Positions 25,394 through 36,487 are shown, numbered from the stretch's first letter. The stretch is DNA of 62,323 nt from Olavius algarvensis Delta 4 endosymbiont (GCA_905176665.1 CAJINA010000155.1:1-62323); one strand, 5' to 3'. Notes: generated by a model not told the origin, from the sequence alone. Numbers and translations: made by a program.

Positions 25394-28300
25394 ATGAGCT
25401 CTCGCACTTCACATAGTGTCCGCCGTCCCGGGAGTATGCCGGTCCTCGAAAAACCGGAGTGGACGAATGTGCCTTTTGACAAGGATTATGCCGTTACCTG
25501 TAAAATCCTGGAAGAGAAAATCCTCATAATCGAACCCAGAGGGTTTGCTTCATATAGCGCTTTGAAGTCTGCCCGGGAGTTTGTCGACCGGGTACTGCAT
25601 GAAAATGTTGGCAGCCAAGAACAATTTATTCTGGTTGAGGATATCAGGGCCGTGGAGGGTTTTTCCAAGCGCGCCCGCAACTTCTTGATCGAACACATTA
25701 CTGCTAAACCCCAGATCGGCGGTCTTATCTTCTGCTGTACCTCTCCTCCGCTGTCACTGGGCATCAAGCTGGCTTTCAAACTCAATCCAACTGCTTACGA
25801 AAAACACCTGGTGTCGGAGCAGTCCCAGGCGATTTCAATCGCCAGGCGCATTTTGGCCGACCAGGGGGACAGAAACCGCGAGTTGGCGCTTGCCTCCGAA
25901 CACACCCTGCCTGGGGCAGGCCCTACCCTTGCAGGCGACGACGACTATTTCGTCAGCACCCTGGAAAGAGATGGCGGGATTACCCATTACTCACTTTTGC
26001 AAGGAGATGTCTACCATATCCAGCCGGAAGGGGAATTGCGGGCCAATAGCTTTGAGCAGGTGTTCGCCAAGCATCAGGAGAGAATCCGCGCCTGGAATCT
26101 GCGGAGCAATGCCTATTACCTGGTGATGAACGGCAACCAGTTGACCGGGAGCAGTCGCAAAGCCCGGCAGCAGTATCTGGAGATGATCAAGGCCCTCTAC
26201 CGGGATTGCCCGTTCTGCATGTTTGTTTTTTATGGACTGAATGATGTCATGCAAGCCACCGTCAGCGTCTTTCGGCCATTCGTTTCCTTTGAAGTCCATG
26301 TTGTTGAAAGTTTTGATGACGCCCTGGCTCTCATCGGGCGGCACCGGGGCGCGCGGGCAAATCTCCCTGCGAAAGACGCAGACCAGACGGCGACCGGTGA
26401 TCGTACGGCGCATTATGTCGATCAATTGCTGCGGCATGTCGGCTGCATCAACTGGGAGATGAAGCCGGATGAATATGAGGTTGAACAGATCGATGCGGAA
26501 CACCCCTTCAAGCAGGTGTTCGATGCCATTTCCATCATCAGCAACGATCTCAACGAGGTTTTTCTTGAACAACAGCGGGAAAAGAAGATCAACCAGGCGC
26601 TCTTTCAGGTGTCCCACGCGGTCAATACCACCTACCACACCCGGGACCTGTACCAGGCCATTCACGCCGCGATACGGGACATCCTGGATGTGAACAATTT
26701 CTATATTGCCCTTTATGACCCCGAAAGTCGTGTGCTGCGGTTTCCCTACTTTGTCGACCGGGTCGACAACGCCTTGCCTTCTTTGAAGCTTGACCACAAG
26801 AAGTCCTTTTCACTCACGGTTGAGGTCGTGACCGGACAACAACCGTTGTTGCTGCGTAAAAATGACATTCTGGAGATGGCCCGCCGCCGGAAAAAGAACC
26901 TGTTTGGCGTTATGCCGGAAGTATGGATGGGTGTGCCCTTGCGGGTCAAGAACCGGGTTATCGGTGCCATGGCGGCCCAGAGCTATTCGAATGCAAACAA
27001 GTACAACCAGACCGACCTGGCAGTGCTCAATTCGGTGTCCGATCAGGTGGCCTTTGCCATCGAGAGAAAAATTGCCGCCTCGGCCCTGCGCCGCAGCGAA
27101 CAGCGCTACCGTAAACTGATCGGTCATCTGGATGATATCATTTTTTCCACCGACAAAAACAAAAGGTTGGCCTATTTAAGCCCGGCGGTGGCGGAGGTAA
27201 CGGGCTACGCCGCCGCGGAACTGGTCGGCAAACCTTACCTGGCCGATTCGGCGGTAGAAGCCGGCTCGAAAGGTCCGCATTCATATTTCGACATCATTCA
27301 TGCCGACGACCGGGACATGGTCAGCGAGGTGGTCGGGTTGGCCCTGGACAATCGGACTTCCTACCAGGTTGAGTATCGCATTATCAAAAAGGATGGAAAA
27401 GAGAGCTGGGTCCACGAAAAAAGCAATGTGGTCCGGGATGCCCCGGGACGCCTGCGGATCGAAGGAATTATCGTCGATATCCAGGACCGGGTGTTTGCCA
27501 ATGAAATCAACCGGACCATGTTCCAGATATCCAATGCCGTCAACCGCGCCAACAGCCCCGCTGACCTCTTCCAGTCCATCCATGTTTCTTTGCGCAGGGT
27601 GATGGACGTGTCCAATTTCTTCATCGCCCTATATGATGAAGAAGCGGACATGATCTCTTTTCCTTACTTCGTGGATTGCACGGATAAGACCAAGTATCCC
27701 ACGATTCCCAGAGTCAGCAAGGTCGATTCATTGACGGCCCGGGTGATCAAGAACAATGAGCTGATTTTCATTAACCGGGACGAACGTGAGCAGCAGTTGG
27801 CCAAGTCCGGAAAGCAGCCTCTGGGAACACCTGCAGCGGTATGGCTGGGCGTTCCGCTGCGGGTCGATGATCGGGTGGTCGGGGTCATGGCTACTCAGAA
27901 TTACGACGACCCGGAAAGTTATACTTACAAAGATGTAGAAGTGTTCAACGCCGTATCCGGTCAGGTGGCCATCGCCATTGATCGGATGATTAAAGACGAA
28001 GAACTGCGTGTCCGGGACGCCTACGTCAAAACCCTGTCCATGCAGATGGAACAGTTCAGCCTGGCGGCGGCGTCCGTCCTTTCTTCGACCGATGAGCAAA
28101 GAACCTTCCGGAGAATCAGCCGGGCGATTACCGAGTATTCTGATTTCAGGCGCGTGCTGATCGTCATGTTCAAGCGCGACGTGCCCTATCACGATATTCT
28201 CGGAGACAGTGGGATCGACCGTTCCCGGATCGAAACCCTCAAAGAAGCTAAGCTGCCGAAGGATTGGTACAAGGCCATCGCCAAGGCCGGAACGCGGGTG

Positions 28301-30736
28301 GGGCAGTTCTGCCTTTACCTGGAGTACTCCCAGGCAGGGTTGTTGAACCCTTTTGCAATATCCAGCGCTGGGGGGGGTAAAGAAAAGAGCGAACTATCCT
28401 GGCATCCCGCCGACCACCTGATTGTGCGGATGAGTGACGAGAACAATCTACCCGTCGGGTTCATCCTGGTTAGCAACTCCAAAACCGGCCGGCGCCCTTC
28501 CGATGTTACCGTCCGACCGCTGGAAGTATTTGCCAGCTTGATATCGCAGATCATATCATCCCGTAAAGCCCAGGCAAAACTTACCCGGGCCAAGGCCCGT
28601 GCCGATACTGCCAATCGCGGCCTTTTGATCCTGACCCGGCAGCTGGAACAAGCGATGGCGCGGACCAATGAAATGGCTAAACAGGCGGCCATCGCTACAA
28701 AATACAAAAGTGAATTTCTGGCCAACATGAGCCATGAGATTAGAACGCCGATGAACGCGATCATCGGTTTTGCGGATCTAATGCTGAAAACGGAACTGGA
28801 TTCCAAACAGCGCAGTTACCTGGACCACATTAATAAAGCCAGTCGGTCCCTGCTCACGATAATCAACGATATTCTCGATTTTTCAAAAATCGAGGCCGGG
28901 AAGCTGGTCCTTGAAAATCGTGATTTCAGTATTGATGAAGTCATGCAGGAGCTGTCCGGCATGTTTTCCATGAATGCCGATGAAAAGGGCCTCGAACTTT
29001 CCGTGTCTTCAGCCCCCGGGGTACCCCGGATGCTCAAGGGTGACTCACTGCGACTGCGGCAGGTGGTTATCAATCTGGTGGCGAATGCCGTGAAATTTAC
29101 GGACCGGGGTTCGGTGTCGGTCCTGGTGGATGTCGACGCCATCGAAAAGCACAGTGTGGACTTGCTTTTCTCCGTTAAGGACACGGGGATCGGCATAGAC
29201 GCCGAGCAGATCGAAGGCCTGTTTGATTCCTTTTCCCAGGCAGACGGGTCTGCCACCCGGCGATATGGCGGTACCGGTTTGGGATTGGCGATCTGTCGAC
29301 AGCTGGTTGAAATGATGAACGGCCGGATCTGGGTGGAGAGCGAACCAGGACGGGGTAGTTGCTTTTTCTTTACCGTCCGTTTCGGCACCTCCGCTGAATC
29401 CTCACGAGACAGTACCGAACGCTACAACAGCCTCAAACACCTCAAGCTGTTGATTGCAGATGACGACCGCAATTCTCAGCGCAAACTGCTGGAAGCGTTA
29501 TCGGCCTACAACGTGCGGGCAACGGCTGTGACCTCCGGCAAAAGCGCAATTTTTGAACTCACCGAAGCCCAGGTAAACGAGCCTTTTCAGATGGTCCTGA
29601 TAGATTGGCAGATGCCGGACATGGACGGCATCGAAACCGCATTGCGTATTCGGGCCGATAAACGCTTTGACCAGATTCCGATTGTGATGATGACTGATTT
29701 TGATCGGCACGAATTGTTGCGTCAGGCTGACCACGTCGATATCGCCGGGGTGATTGACAAACCGGTTGACAGCAGCCAGATGTTGAATACCCTGTTGCAC
29801 GCTATCAGCAAGCAACCCATGGTATACAGCGGGCGTCCGCCCAGCGCCATGAAATTGCCCCGTCGTACCGAAGAGTTCCACGGGGCGCGGGTACTGCTTG
29901 TCGAAGATAATATCATCAACCAGCGGGTCGCTTCGGAAATTCTCAAGAATGCCGGTATCATGGTGGATACCGCCGAAAATGGCGAAGTTGCAGTTCAGAT
30001 GGTTCAAGTCAACGATTATGATTCGGTACTGATGGATATCCAGATGCCGATCATGGATGGCTACGAAGCTACGCGCCTGATCAAAAAATATCCCGACGTG
30101 ATCACACCCCCGATCATCGCCATGACAGCACACGCGATGAAAGGGGATCGGGAAAAATGCCTCGATGCGGGCATGGACGATTACATTTCGAAACCGATCG
30201 ATTCCGAGAAATTGCTGTTTACCCTGTCAAAATGGATCCCTGAAAAAACCACCGCCGGCGCAGTTATCATCGACGGCCGGAGTGCCGCTGCGCCTGAGGC
30301 CGAAAATGACCTTGCGGCGCCCTTAACCGAGGATCTTCCCGGTATCGACCTGCACCTGGGGTTGAAGCGGCTTGGCCAGAACAGGGAGTTGTATCGCTTG
30401 ATCCTCTCTGAATTCCGCCAGGAATATAACGGAGCGGTGACGCAAATGCGGCGATTTTTGGATGAAGATGATCAAGAGGGCGCCATCCGCTACGCCCATA
30501 CTATCAAAGGTATGGCCGGTAACCTGAGTGCCATCGGTTTGGCAGATGCCGCCCTGGAATTAGAGATGGCCCTGGGGGAGAGTGCGGTTGAAAACCATAC
30601 GCCTTTCATCGATCAGTTTGAGGCCGCGCTGCAACAGTTTTTAACTACGGCCCGGCGGGTCGAAAAGATCCTGGGGGACCAGTTGGAAGGCACCTCGCCC
30701 GAGCCAGGCGGGCCGAAAGGTCAGGCCGATGAATAA
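25394..30736 (+). CDS. Multi-domain hybrid sensor histidine kinase (GAF-PAS-GAF-HisKA-HATPase-REC-REC-HPt)
   Basis: A 1780-residue soluble hybrid kinase. Residues ~20-170 and ~185-330 look like two diverged copies of one domain. GAF domains span about 400-565 and 700-870 (both with FQ(V/I)S.AVN and D(V/I).NF(Y/F)IALYD), with a PAS domain between them. HisKA carries His1114 ([10 protein letters not shown]), followed by HATPase ([16 protein letters not shown]). Two receivers have Asp1404 ([11 protein letters not shown]) and Asp1548 ([11 protein letters not shown]), and a C-terminal HPt has His1702 (HTIKGMAGN). No membrane segment is seen, so it senses a cytoplasmic signal. Its stop overlaps the start of a LuxR-type regulator, the likely phosphorelay output. 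The start is uncertain: ATG 25394 has no good ribosome site. Confidence 0.88.
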   Translation: MSSRTSHSVRRPGSMPVLEKPEWTNVPFDKDYAVTCKILEEKILIIEPRGFASYSALKSAREFVDRVLHENVGSQEQFILVEDIRAVEGFSKRARNFLIEHITAKPQIGGLIFCCTSPPLSLGIKLAFKLNPTAYEKHLVSEQSQAISIARRILADQGDRNRELALASEHTLPGAGPTLAGDDDYFVSTLERDGGITHYSLLQGDVYHIQPEGELRANSFEQVFAKHQERIRAWNLRSNAYYLVMNGNQLTGSSRKARQQYLEMIKALYRDCPFCMFVFYGLNDVMQATVSVFRPFVSFEVHVVESFDDALALIGRHRGARANLPAKDADQTATGDRTAHYVDQLLRHVGCINWEMKPDEYEVEQIDAEHPFKQVFDAISIISNDLNEVFLEQQREKKINQALFQVSHAVNTTYHTRDLYQAIHAAIRDILDVNNFYIALYDPESRVLRFPYFVDRVDNALPSLKLDHKKSFSLTVEVVTGQQPLLLRKNDILEMARRRKKNLFGVMPEVWMGVPLRVKNRVIGAMAAQSYSNANKYNQTDLAVLNSVSDQVAFAIERKIAASALRRSEQRYRKLIGHLDDIIFSTDKNKRLAYLSPAVAEVTGYAAAELVGKPYLADSAVEAGSKGPHSYFDIIHADDRDMVSEVVGLALDNRTSYQVEYRIIKKDGKESWVHEKSNVVRDAPGRLRIEGIIVDIQDRVFANEINRTMFQISNAVNRANSPADLFQSIHVSLRRVMDVSNFFIALYDEEADMISFPYFVDCTDKTKYPTIPRVSKVDSLTARVIKNNELIFINRDEREQQLAKSGKQPLGTPAAVWLGVPLRVDDRVVGVMATQNYDDPESYTYKDVEVFNAVSGQVAIAIDRMIKDEELRVRDAYVKTLSMQMEQFSLAAASVLSSTDEQRTFRRISRAITEYSDFRRVLIVMFKRDVPYHDILGDSGIDRSRIETLKEAKLPKDWYKAIAKAGTRVGQFCLYLEYSQAGLLNPFAISSAGGGKEKSELSWHPADHLIVRMSDENNLPVGFILVSNSKTGRRPSDVTVRPLEVFASLISQIISSRKAQAKLTRAKARADTANRGLLILTRQLEQAMARTNEMAKQAAIATKYKSEFLANMSHEIRTPMNAIIGFADLMLKTELDSKQRSYLDHINKASRSLLTIINDILDFSKIEAGKLVLENRDFSIDEVMQELSGMFSMNADEKGLELSVSSAPGVPRMLKGDSLRLRQVVINLVANAVKFTDRGSVSVLVDVDAIEKHSVDLLFSVKDTGIGIDAEQIEGLFDSFSQADGSATRRYGGTGLGLAICRQLVEMMNGRIWVESEPGRGSCFFFTVRFGTSAESSRDSTERYNSLKHLKLLIADDDRNSQRKLLEALSAYNVRATAVTSGKSAIFELTEAQVNEPFQMVLIDWQMPDMDGIETALRIRADKRFDQIPIVMMTDFDRHELLRQADHVDIAGVIDKPVDSSQMLNTLLHAISKQPMVYSGRPPSAMKLPRRTEEFHGARVLLVEDNIINQRVASEILKNAGIMVDTAENGEVAVQMVQVNDYDSVLMDIQMPIMDGYEATRLIKKYPDVITPPIIAMTAHAMKGDREKCLDAGMDDYISKPIDSEKLLFTLSKWIPEKTTAGAVIIDGRSAAAPEAENDLAAPLTEDLPGIDLHLGLKRLGQNRELYRLILSEFRQEYNGAVTQMRRFLDEDDQEGAIRYAHTIKGMAGNLSAIGLADAALELEMALGESAVENHTPFIDQFEAALQQFLTTARRVEKILGDQLEGTSPEPGGPKGQADE

Positions 30737-31418
30737 AGACCCAGCCTCTAAAAAGTCCATCGTAATTATCGATGACCATCCCCTTTTTCGGGAGGGCCTC
30801 AAGTCGATCATCGCCCGCGCCCGACACTTTGAGGTTGTCGGCGAAGCCGGGGATGCGCGCCGGGGATTGGAAGATGTAAAAAAAAACAACCCGGATCTTG
30901 TCATCGTCGACATATCGCTTCCGGATAAATCCGGTATCGAAGTTGCCCGGGCCATCCGGAGCCGGTATCCGGGCACCCGGATCATTATTGTCAGTATGCA
31001 CTCCAAGATCGATTATATCGTGGAGGCTTTTCAGGCCGGGGCAACTGGTTACATTGTCAAGGAATCCGCCTCCGACCGCTTGATTCTGGGGCTTGAGACC
31101 GTTCTGAACGGTGAGTATTTTCTGGATAGCTCCATATCCCATGCGGTTGTGGAAAAGTTGTTGAAAGAGCCTCTCAAGGAGACCCGTGTGGAAGATGCCG
31201 ATTACGGGTCGCTGACCCCGCGGGAACAGGAAGTGATGCGTCTGCTGGCCGAAGGTTTTGCTGTAAGGGAAATCGCGGAAAAGCTATATATCAGCCCGAA
31301 AACAGTTGAAAACCATCGATCCAACCTCATGCGTAAATTGGGGTTACGCAGTGCCATTGAACTGGCCCGTTACGCCGCCCGTCTCGGCTTGATAGATGTC
31401 GATCTCTGGAAAGATTGA
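30729..31418 (+). CDS. NarL/FixJ-family response regulator
   Basis: A 229-residue regulator. The receiver (residues ~10-130) has acidic pocket [12 protein letters not shown] and phospho-Asp in [13 protein letters not shown]; the LuxR-type helix-turn-helix is at ~160-225 ([25 protein letters not shown], shown in part; [16 protein letters not shown]). It overlaps the hybrid kinase by eight bases, so the pair is cotranscribed and probably functions together. Target genes are unknown. Confidence 0.92.
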   Translation: MNKDPASKKSIVIIDDHPLFREGLKSIIARARHFEVVGEAGDARRGLEDVKKNNPDLVIVDISLPDKSGIEVARAIRSRYPGTRIIIVSMHSKIDYIVEAFQAGATGYIVKESASDRLILGLETVLNGEYFLDSSISHAVVEKLLKEPLKETRVEDADYGSLTPREQEVMRLLAEGFAVREIAEKLYISPKTVENHRSNLMRKLGLRSAIELARYAARLGLIDVDLWKD

Positions 31419-31771
31419 ACCGCCCTGCCAACCATCCCGGTCAGATACCGAATGTAAACCATTCTGAACGGCAATATCGGGTCGCTTCGTACTGATTTAC
31501 GTATCCCGCTCAACATAACTTCTAAATCCGAAATTCTGAATCAAATGAGACAGATATACTGAATTTAAAATAGCGCTTTCACCCCGACCGGGAGATTCTC
31601 CCGATTCCAGGGTAATTCCCCTATTAAAATGAGCGATGTCCCGATAGACAAAAATGTCGCCTCGGGCAATAGTAATATTGTAATGCGTTGTAGATCCACT
31701 GCCCTGGCCTGTCATCTATTTCTAACTGACCACATATTCAGCATCACCACTGCCATGAAGGAAAACAGGCA
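31419..31771. other. Intergenic region with short palindrome
   Basis: About 350 bp without a gene. It contains the dyad CGGGAGA-T-TCTCCCG (31589-31603) in a GC-rich patch, which could be a protein site or RNA stem. No U-tract follows. A ribosome site (AAGGAA) near 31757 serves the next gene. Confidence 0.35.
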
Positions 31772-32014
31772 ATGAAAGCTTTTGACCGGGCACCGGTATC
31801 CGCTGACGGAAAGCTTCCGCGCTGCGGGCACCGGGCCAAAGGATCGAAACCGGAATACGGCCGCAGGAAAGCGAGGTCGAATTACCTTGATCTAACGGGG
31901 TTGGTCCGGAGCGTGCAGCGGTCGGATGGCCACTTGGATTGTTTCCGGCGCGGCTTTTGTGACTGTGACCAGCTCGACTGCCCCTGGCGGGCGCAATGCT
32001 TTCAAAAAGGGTGA
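31772..32014 (+). CDS. Small Cys-rich protein
   Basis: An 80-residue protein whose C-terminal half reads DLTGLVRSVQRSDGHLDC, then FRRGFCDCDQLDCPWRAQCF. The five closely spaced Cys and the DC..RG.CDCDQLDCPWR pattern recall short conserved segments in other Desulfobacterota small proteins (recognition is moderate). The ATG follows AAGGAAAACAGGC. It sits 56 bp before the PilZ gene and may be cotranscribed. A metal-binding or redox role is only a guess. Confidence 0.5.
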   Translation: MKAFDRAPVSADGKLPRCGHRAKGSKPEYGRRKARSNYLDLTGLVRSVQRSDGHLDCFRRGFCDCDQLDCPWRAQCFQKG

Positions 32015-32070
32015 AGGTACTGCCGGAGGATGTGTAAAGCGGGGACTGAATTCCAACCCATGGAGGCCTT

Positions 32071-32637
32071 ATGGAGAAAAGCAACTTTTCCTATATGGAG
32101 GGACGACGGGGGGTGTTCCCTTCATATGCAATCAGACTTGGTTACAACCGGAAGCCGGAAACAATTAAGCTTCCATCCCCGGCTGTATTGCATATCTCAA
32201 GCAAACGAACGGACAGAAGGAGCTACCGGCGGTATGCGGCGGCAAAGGGTGCTTTTGCGCTGCTGCGGTCCCCGGCTCAGATCATTACCGACATCAACGA
32301 CATGTCAATGGGAGATATTGCGTTTGCGGTAATGCGTTCCAATCCTGCCAAGATGGGGCAGATTGTCAATATAAGCATGGGAGGCCTGGTGTTTCAGTAT
32401 GCACTGGACGTACAGGGATCTGTAAAACCCAGTTGTCTGGATATCCTCCTGGCTGATTGTCGCTACTATCTCGATAGTCTCAATTTCGAAATGGTCGCCG
32501 ATGTTTCCTCTCCAGATGAGTTCGAATTCGATACAGTTAAGACCGGCCTGATCTCAGTTAAATTCAAAAATTTGACTGCTCGCCAGAAAAAACAGTTGTC
32601 GCACTTTCTCAAGCATCATACCTGCACAAAGTCCTGA
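32071..32637 (+). CDS. PilZ-domain protein
   Basis: A 188-residue protein. Residues ~45-170 match the PilZ-like layout common in sulfate reducers: RRSYRRYAAAKGAFALLRSP, NISMGGLVFQY and a final FKNLTARQKKQLSHFLKHHT. The usual RxxxR and (D/N)xSxxG ligand motifs appear as RRSYR and NISMGG. PilZ domains bind cyclic di-GMP; here no effector domain is attached. One EAL-type gene is in the window (44349-46040) but not nearby. Confidence 0.72.
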   Translation: MEKSNFSYMEGRRGVFPSYAIRLGYNRKPETIKLPSPAVLHISSKRTDRRSYRRYAAAKGAFALLRSPAQIITDINDMSMGDIAFAVMRSNPAKMGQIVNISMGGLVFQYALDVQGSVKPSCLDILLADCRYYLDSLNFEMVADVSSPDEFEFDTVKTGLISVKFKNLTARQKKQLSHFLKHHTCTKS

Positions 32638-32795
32638 TCTGGGGCAGTGTCGCCTGACACTGAGCCCGTTGGTTCTCTCCACTAAAATGGCTTACCAGGC
32701 CGTTTTTCACTGTTCCCCAATGCTTGTTTAGAATTGTTTGGTTCTTTTTCTACCTGTCCGTCACCCCGTGACAGATAAAGAAAGGAGGCGACCGC

Positions 32796-33494
32796 ATGTT
32801 ATCCAAAAGCCGCTCTACTTTACAAATTGTTGAGGAGCAAGTTCGCAAATGGCAATATTCAACCACCGGCCAGAAGGCCGCCAAACCGAAAATTACCGTT
32901 ATCACAATTTCCAGAGAACCCGGCAGCGGTGGCAACCTGGTAGCCCAGGGGCTCGCCGATAAATTGGGCTTGGACCTGTTTCACCAGCAAGTCATCCATG
33001 AAATGGCCAAGAGCGCCAAGGTCAGCTCTCGGTTTGTCCAGACACTGGATGAAAAAGCCATGAATGTCCTCGATGAATGGATCGCGGCGTTGGTCGATGA
33101 CCGCCATCTGTGGCCCGATCAGTACCTGCAGCACCTCATGCGGGTTGTCGGGATCATTGGGCAGCATGGCAGTGCGGTTATGGTGGGACGGGGTGCCAAT
33201 TTTATCGTCCCGCCTGAAAAGCGGATGCGTATCCGGATCATCGCGCCCATGAAATTTCGCATCAAACAGGTCGCTGCGGCATTCAAGGTGTCCCCAAAGA
33301 TCGCTAAGCGGAGAGTGGTGCGGACCAATTCTGACCGACGGGCATTCATCCGGAAATATTTCAATGCGGATATCGATGATCCTGCCAACTATGATCTCAT
33401 TGTCAATACCGGGACCACCGGCATTGAATCCGCTGTGGATGCGATCATCGGCGCGTTAGGTCGCAGCAAGGACATACTGCAGCAGGCAGCCTGA
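32796..33494 (+). CDS. Cytidylate kinase-like protein
   Basis: A 232-residue P-loop protein of the cytidylate-kinase-like family (pfam13189). The nucleotide-binding region is TISREPGSGGNLVAQGLADK, followed by LDLFHQQVIHEMAKSAKV and GRGANFIVP. Such proteins are widespread in deltaproteobacteria, distinct from housekeeping Cmk, and have no proven substrate. The ribosome site GAAAGGAGG is strong. A universal stress gene follows after 20 bp, implying one operon. Confidence 0.8.
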   Translation: MLSKSRSTLQIVEEQVRKWQYSTTGQKAAKPKITVITISREPGSGGNLVAQGLADKLGLDLFHQQVIHEMAKSAKVSSRFVQTLDEKAMNVLDEWIAALVDDRHLWPDQYLQHLMRVVGIIGQHGSAVMVGRGANFIVPPEKRMRIRIIAPMKFRIKQVAAAFKVSPKIAKRRVVRTNSDRRAFIRKYFNADIDDPANYDLIVNTGTTGIESAVDAIIGALGRSKDILQQAA

Positions 33495-33514
33495 TAAAGA
33501 GGAGGTGAAGGGTT

Positions 33515-33937
33515 ATGAAAATTGAGAAGATATTGTTGCCGGTAGACGGTTCCGAATGTTCGCTCAAGGCGACCGAATACACGCTTGATTTTGTGAACTC
33601 GAGGGGGGCCGATATCATATTGATGTATAGCCATAAGCCATTTCCGTCATTTTTGGGCGAACCCTATTTCCAGGAAGTGCACGACAAGATTATGAACAAT
33701 GCCCGCGAGATGATGGAACCCTTTAGGGAAAGGTTTGCCGCTGCCGAGATCCCGGTTGATGAAAGGATCCTGGAGGGGGTCCCGGGAGAGAATATCTGTC
33801 GGGTGGCCAAGATAGAAAAGTGCGATCTGATCATCATGGGTTCGCGGGGGGTTACTGATTTGAAAGGGTTGTTTCTGGGCAGTGTCACCCACCGGGTATT
33901 GCATAGGGCACCGTGTCCCGTTTTGGTAATAAAGTAG
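33515..33937 (+). CDS. Universal stress protein UspA family
   Basis: A 140-residue single-domain Usp. It opens KILLPVDGSECSLKATEY and carries the ATP-binding loop MGSRGVTDLKGLFLGSVTHR, ending with PCPVLVIK. The nucleotide-binding Gly/Ser pattern is complete. The ribosome site is AGGAGGTGA. It is downstream of the cytidylate-kinase-like gene and is followed by a strong terminator at 34048. Confidence 0.93.
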   Translation: MKIEKILLPVDGSECSLKATEYTLDFVNSRGADIILMYSHKPFPSFLGEPYFQEVHDKIMNNAREMMEPFRERFAAAEIPVDERILEGVPGENICRVAKIEKCDLIIMGSRGVTDLKGLFLGSVTHRVLHRAPCPVLVIK

Positions 33938-34047
33938 GCGTCCTCTGGCGATCTCTACAGACATCATTTAGTCCGGTTGGTTGTTATCCGTCTGGAGGAT
34001 GGCACCTAGCATTGTAGCAGGAGAGTTCCAGATATGAAATCATTGGT

Positions 34048-34077
34048 TGCGGCCTCAGGCCGCAGCCATTTTTTTGT
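34048..34077 (+). terminator. Rho-independent terminator
   Basis: TGCGGCCT and AGGCCGCA form an 8-bp stem around a one-base centre (the real loop uses a few stem bases), followed by GCCATTTTTTTG. It ends the cytidylate-kinase-like/usp transcript and lies just beyond the 3' end of the convergent Crp/Fnr gene. Confidence 0.75.
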
Positions 34078-34084
34078 GGTCGGA

Positions 34085-34768
34085 CTACCCTTTACCGTGA
34101 ACCGAGAGGGTGTCCAGTTCTTCGGGCTCACGCAGGGTTATCGTTTTTCCTGCCACCTTGATAAGGCCCTCGCTGGTCATCTTGGCAAAAATCCGCGACA
34201 GTGTTTCCGGGATGGTGCCCAGCAGGCTGGCCAACTGCCCTTTGGATATGGGCAGGATTACCTGTTCGGGATTTTCCTGCTCTCGCGAGAGAAAAAGAAG
34301 ATACGTGGCCAGGCGCTCCGGGACCTCTTTGAGGGAGAGATTTTCCACCTGTACCGTAAACTGGCGCAGCCGGGTAGAAAGCACGGCCAGCATGTTGAGC
34401 GCCAGGGAGGGATTGGCGTGAATCAGGGCGATAAACCGGGATTTAGGAAAGAAGGCCAGAACACTCTTCGCGAGGGTCTGAGCATTGGCCGGGAAAGGTT
34501 TGCCAGTAAAAACAGGGACCTCCCCGAATGGTTCACCGGGGCCGAATATGTGCAGAATCTGCTCTTTGCCTTCGGCCGAGACCTTCGACACTTTAACCTT
34601 GCCCGCCAGCACCACGTAAAACCCGTCGCCAGCATCACCTTCCATAAAGACAGTGTCACCTCTGTGGTACTCTTTTTCGACGGCAATGCGCCTCAATTCA
34701 TCCAAATGTTCAGCAGGCAGACCGTTAAAAAGCGGTGCATTTTCAATTATATGGAGATGATTGGGCAT
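34085..34768 (-). CDS. Crp/Fnr-family regulator
   Basis: A 227-residue regulator. The cyclic-nucleotide-binding-type domain covers residues ~8-125 (FMEGDAGDGFYVVLAGKVKV), and the helix-turn-helix is near the C-terminus (SKGQLASLLGTIPETLSRIFA). It lacks the N-terminal Cys cluster of classic FNR, so it is not an FNR-type iron-sulfur sensor. The recognition helix contains ETLSR, close to the E..SR of Crp/Fnr proteins. The start at 34768 follows GGAGG. It is divergent from hcp with an FNR-type dyad between them. By precedent with HcpR it probably responds to nitrosative stress and activates hcp; this is inference. Confidence 0.87.
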   Translation of the reverse strand: MPNHLHIIENAPLFNGLPAEHLDELRRIAVEKEYHRGDTVFMEGDAGDGFYVVLAGKVKVSKVSAEGKEQILHIFGPGEPFGEVPVFTGKPFPANAQTLAKSVLAFFPKSRFIALIHANPSLALNMLAVLSTRLRQFTVQVENLSLKEVPERLATYLLFLSREQENPEQVILPISKGQLASLLGTIPETLSRIFAKMTSEGLIKVAGKTITLREPEELDTLSVHGKG

Positions 34769-34802
34769 AGATCCTCCAGCTAGATAGAATTTTTTCGCGA
34801 TA

Positions 34803-34844
34803 TTGACATAAGTCAAGGCGGGCATAGGGTGGTTCAGGTAGATT
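34803..34844 (+). promoter_or_regulatory. FNR-type box and -10 element of hcp (class II layout)
   Basis: A perfect dyad TTGAC-ATAA-GTCAA (34803-34816) is centred at 34809.5. TAGATT at 34839-34844 is a fair -10 hexamer and predicts a start near 34851, which puts the dyad at -41.5, the standard class II activator position. The divergent Crp/Fnr gene is the obvious candidate regulator. Confidence 0.65.
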
Positions 34845-34918
34845 GCCCTTAAACATGGAAACAATGTTTGAAATACACATTTTGGAACATAATTTAAACA
34901 GAAAAACAGGAGGCGAGT

Positions 34919-36487
34919 ATGTTTTGTTTTCAGTGTGAACAAGTGGCCAAAGGCGAAGGTTGTACCAAGATTGGTGTGTGTGGCAAAAAGCCCGAGGTTG
35001 CTGCGCTTCAAGATCTATTGATACAGGCCACCAAGAGACTCAGTGTTTACGCCGCAGCCGCGCGGGAAAAAGGTATTGTCGACGACGCGGTAAACCGTTT
35101 TACTTGTGAAGCCATTTTCTCAACATTAACCAATGTTGATTTCGATCCGGATCGGTTTGTAACCCTGATCAACGATGCGGACAACTATACCCAGCAACTG
35201 ATTGAAAAAACCGGTGATGTCGCCGGTGCCCCGGCTTTCACACCCGCGGAAAGCCTGGACGGACTGGTTGCCCAGGGTGAGGCCGTCGGGATCAAGGCGG
35301 ATCCTGATCTTGATGCCGATATCCTGTCCCTCCGGGAACTGCTTATCTATGGTATCAAAGGACTGGCGGCCTATGCGGACCATGCCCGGATACTGGGCCA
35401 GGAAGATGATGCCGTCTACGCCTTTATCCATTCCGCCATGGCGGCCACCCTGGACAAAACCCTGGGGGCTGATGACCTTGTCGGGTTGGCCCTTAAATGT
35501 GGCGAGGTGAACATCCGGGCCATGGAACTGTTGGATGCCGGCAATACCGGAACCTACGGTCACCCCGTGCCGACGGCTGTTCCCCTGGGCGCGAAAGCCG
35601 GCAAGGCCATTCTTGTTTCCGGCCACGACCTGAAGGATCTGGAAGAAATTCTCAAACAAAGTGAAGGCCAGGGCATTAATGTCTATACCCACGGAGAAAT
35701 GCTGCCCTGTCACGGCTATCCGGAATTGAAGAAGTACCCCCATTTTTACGGGCACTACGGAACTGCCTGGCAGAACCAGGCCAAGGAATTCGATGCCTTT
35801 CCCGGTGCCATCCTGATGACCACCAACTGTATCCAGAAGCCGCGAGACAGCTACAGCGCCAACATTTTTACCACCGGCCTGGTCGGCTGGCCGGGGGTTG
35901 CCCATATCGCGGATAAGGATTTTACACCGGTCATTGAAAAAGCTTTGGAACTGCCGGGATTCGAAGAAGACGTTGAAGGCAAATCCGTCACGGTCGGTTT
36001 TGCCCGCAACGCTGTCCTGGGAGTGGCGGATAAAGTGATCGAGGCTGTCAAAAGCAAGGCCCTGCGCCATTTCTTCCTGGTAGGCGGTTGCGACGGAGCC
36101 AAACCGGGACGTAACTACTATACCGAACTTGTCGAGAAGGTGCCGGAAGATTGCGTCGTCTTGACCCTGGCCTGCGGCAAGTTCCGCTTCTTTGACAAAG
36201 ACCTCGGCGATATCGGCGGCATTCCGCGGCTGCTGGATGTGGGACAGTGCAATGACGCCTATTCGGCCGTCCAGATTGCCCTTGCCCTGGCCAATGCCTT
36301 TGAGTGCGAAGTGAATGATCTGCCGCTTTCCATGGTACTTTCCTGGTACGAGCAGAAGGCCTGCGTTATTCTGCTGACGCTCTTACACCTCGGTATCAAG
36401 GATATTCGACTTGGGCCTTCTCTGCCGGCATTCATTATTATGCCCATATCCACGGTTGACGAAGACCTCAAGGCAATCCTTGGATAA
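34919..36487 (+). CDS. hcp: Hybrid cluster protein (hydroxylamine/NO-detoxifying)
   Basis: A 522-residue Hcp with N-terminal cluster ligands Cys3, Cys6, Cys15 and Cys21 (C-x2-C-x8-C-x5-C), the sulfate-reducer/obligate-anaerobe spacing. Hybrid-cluster ligands are visible in THGEMLPCHGYPELK, TTNCIQKP, LACGKFRF and DVGQCNDAYSA. Hcp proteins reduce NO to N2O or hydroxylamine to ammonia; the physiological role is nitrosative-stress defence. The ribosome site is CAGGAGGCG. HD-domain and ferredoxin genes follow in the same direction. Confidence 0.96.
   Translation: MFCFQCEQVAKGEGCTKIGVCGKKPEVAALQDLLIQATKRLSVYAAAAREKGIVDDAVNRFTCEAIFSTLTNVDFDPDRFVTLINDADNYTQQLIEKTGDVAGAPAFTPAESLDGLVAQGEAVGIKADPDLDADILSLRELLIYGIKGLAAYADHARILGQEDDAVYAFIHSAMAATLDKTLGADDLVGLALKCGEVNIRAMELLDAGNTGTYGHPVPTAVPLGAKAGKAILVSGHDLKDLEEILKQSEGQGINVYTHGEMLPCHGYPELKKYPHFYGHYGTAWQNQAKEFDAFPGAILMTTNCIQKPRDSYSANIFTTGLVGWPGVAHIADKDFTPVIEKALELPGFEEDVEGKSVTVGFARNAVLGVADKVIEAVKSKALRHFFLVGGCDGAKPGRNYYTELVEKVPEDCVVLTLACGKFRFFDKDLGDIGGIPRLLDVGQCNDAYSAVQIALALANAFECEVNDLPLSMVLSWYEQKACVILLTLLHLGIKDIRLGPSLPAFIIMPISTVDEDLKAILG

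Noticed and set aside
35126..36070. Long open frame antisense to hcp
   Set aside because: Composition follows from hcp codon use; no start signal and no family similarity.
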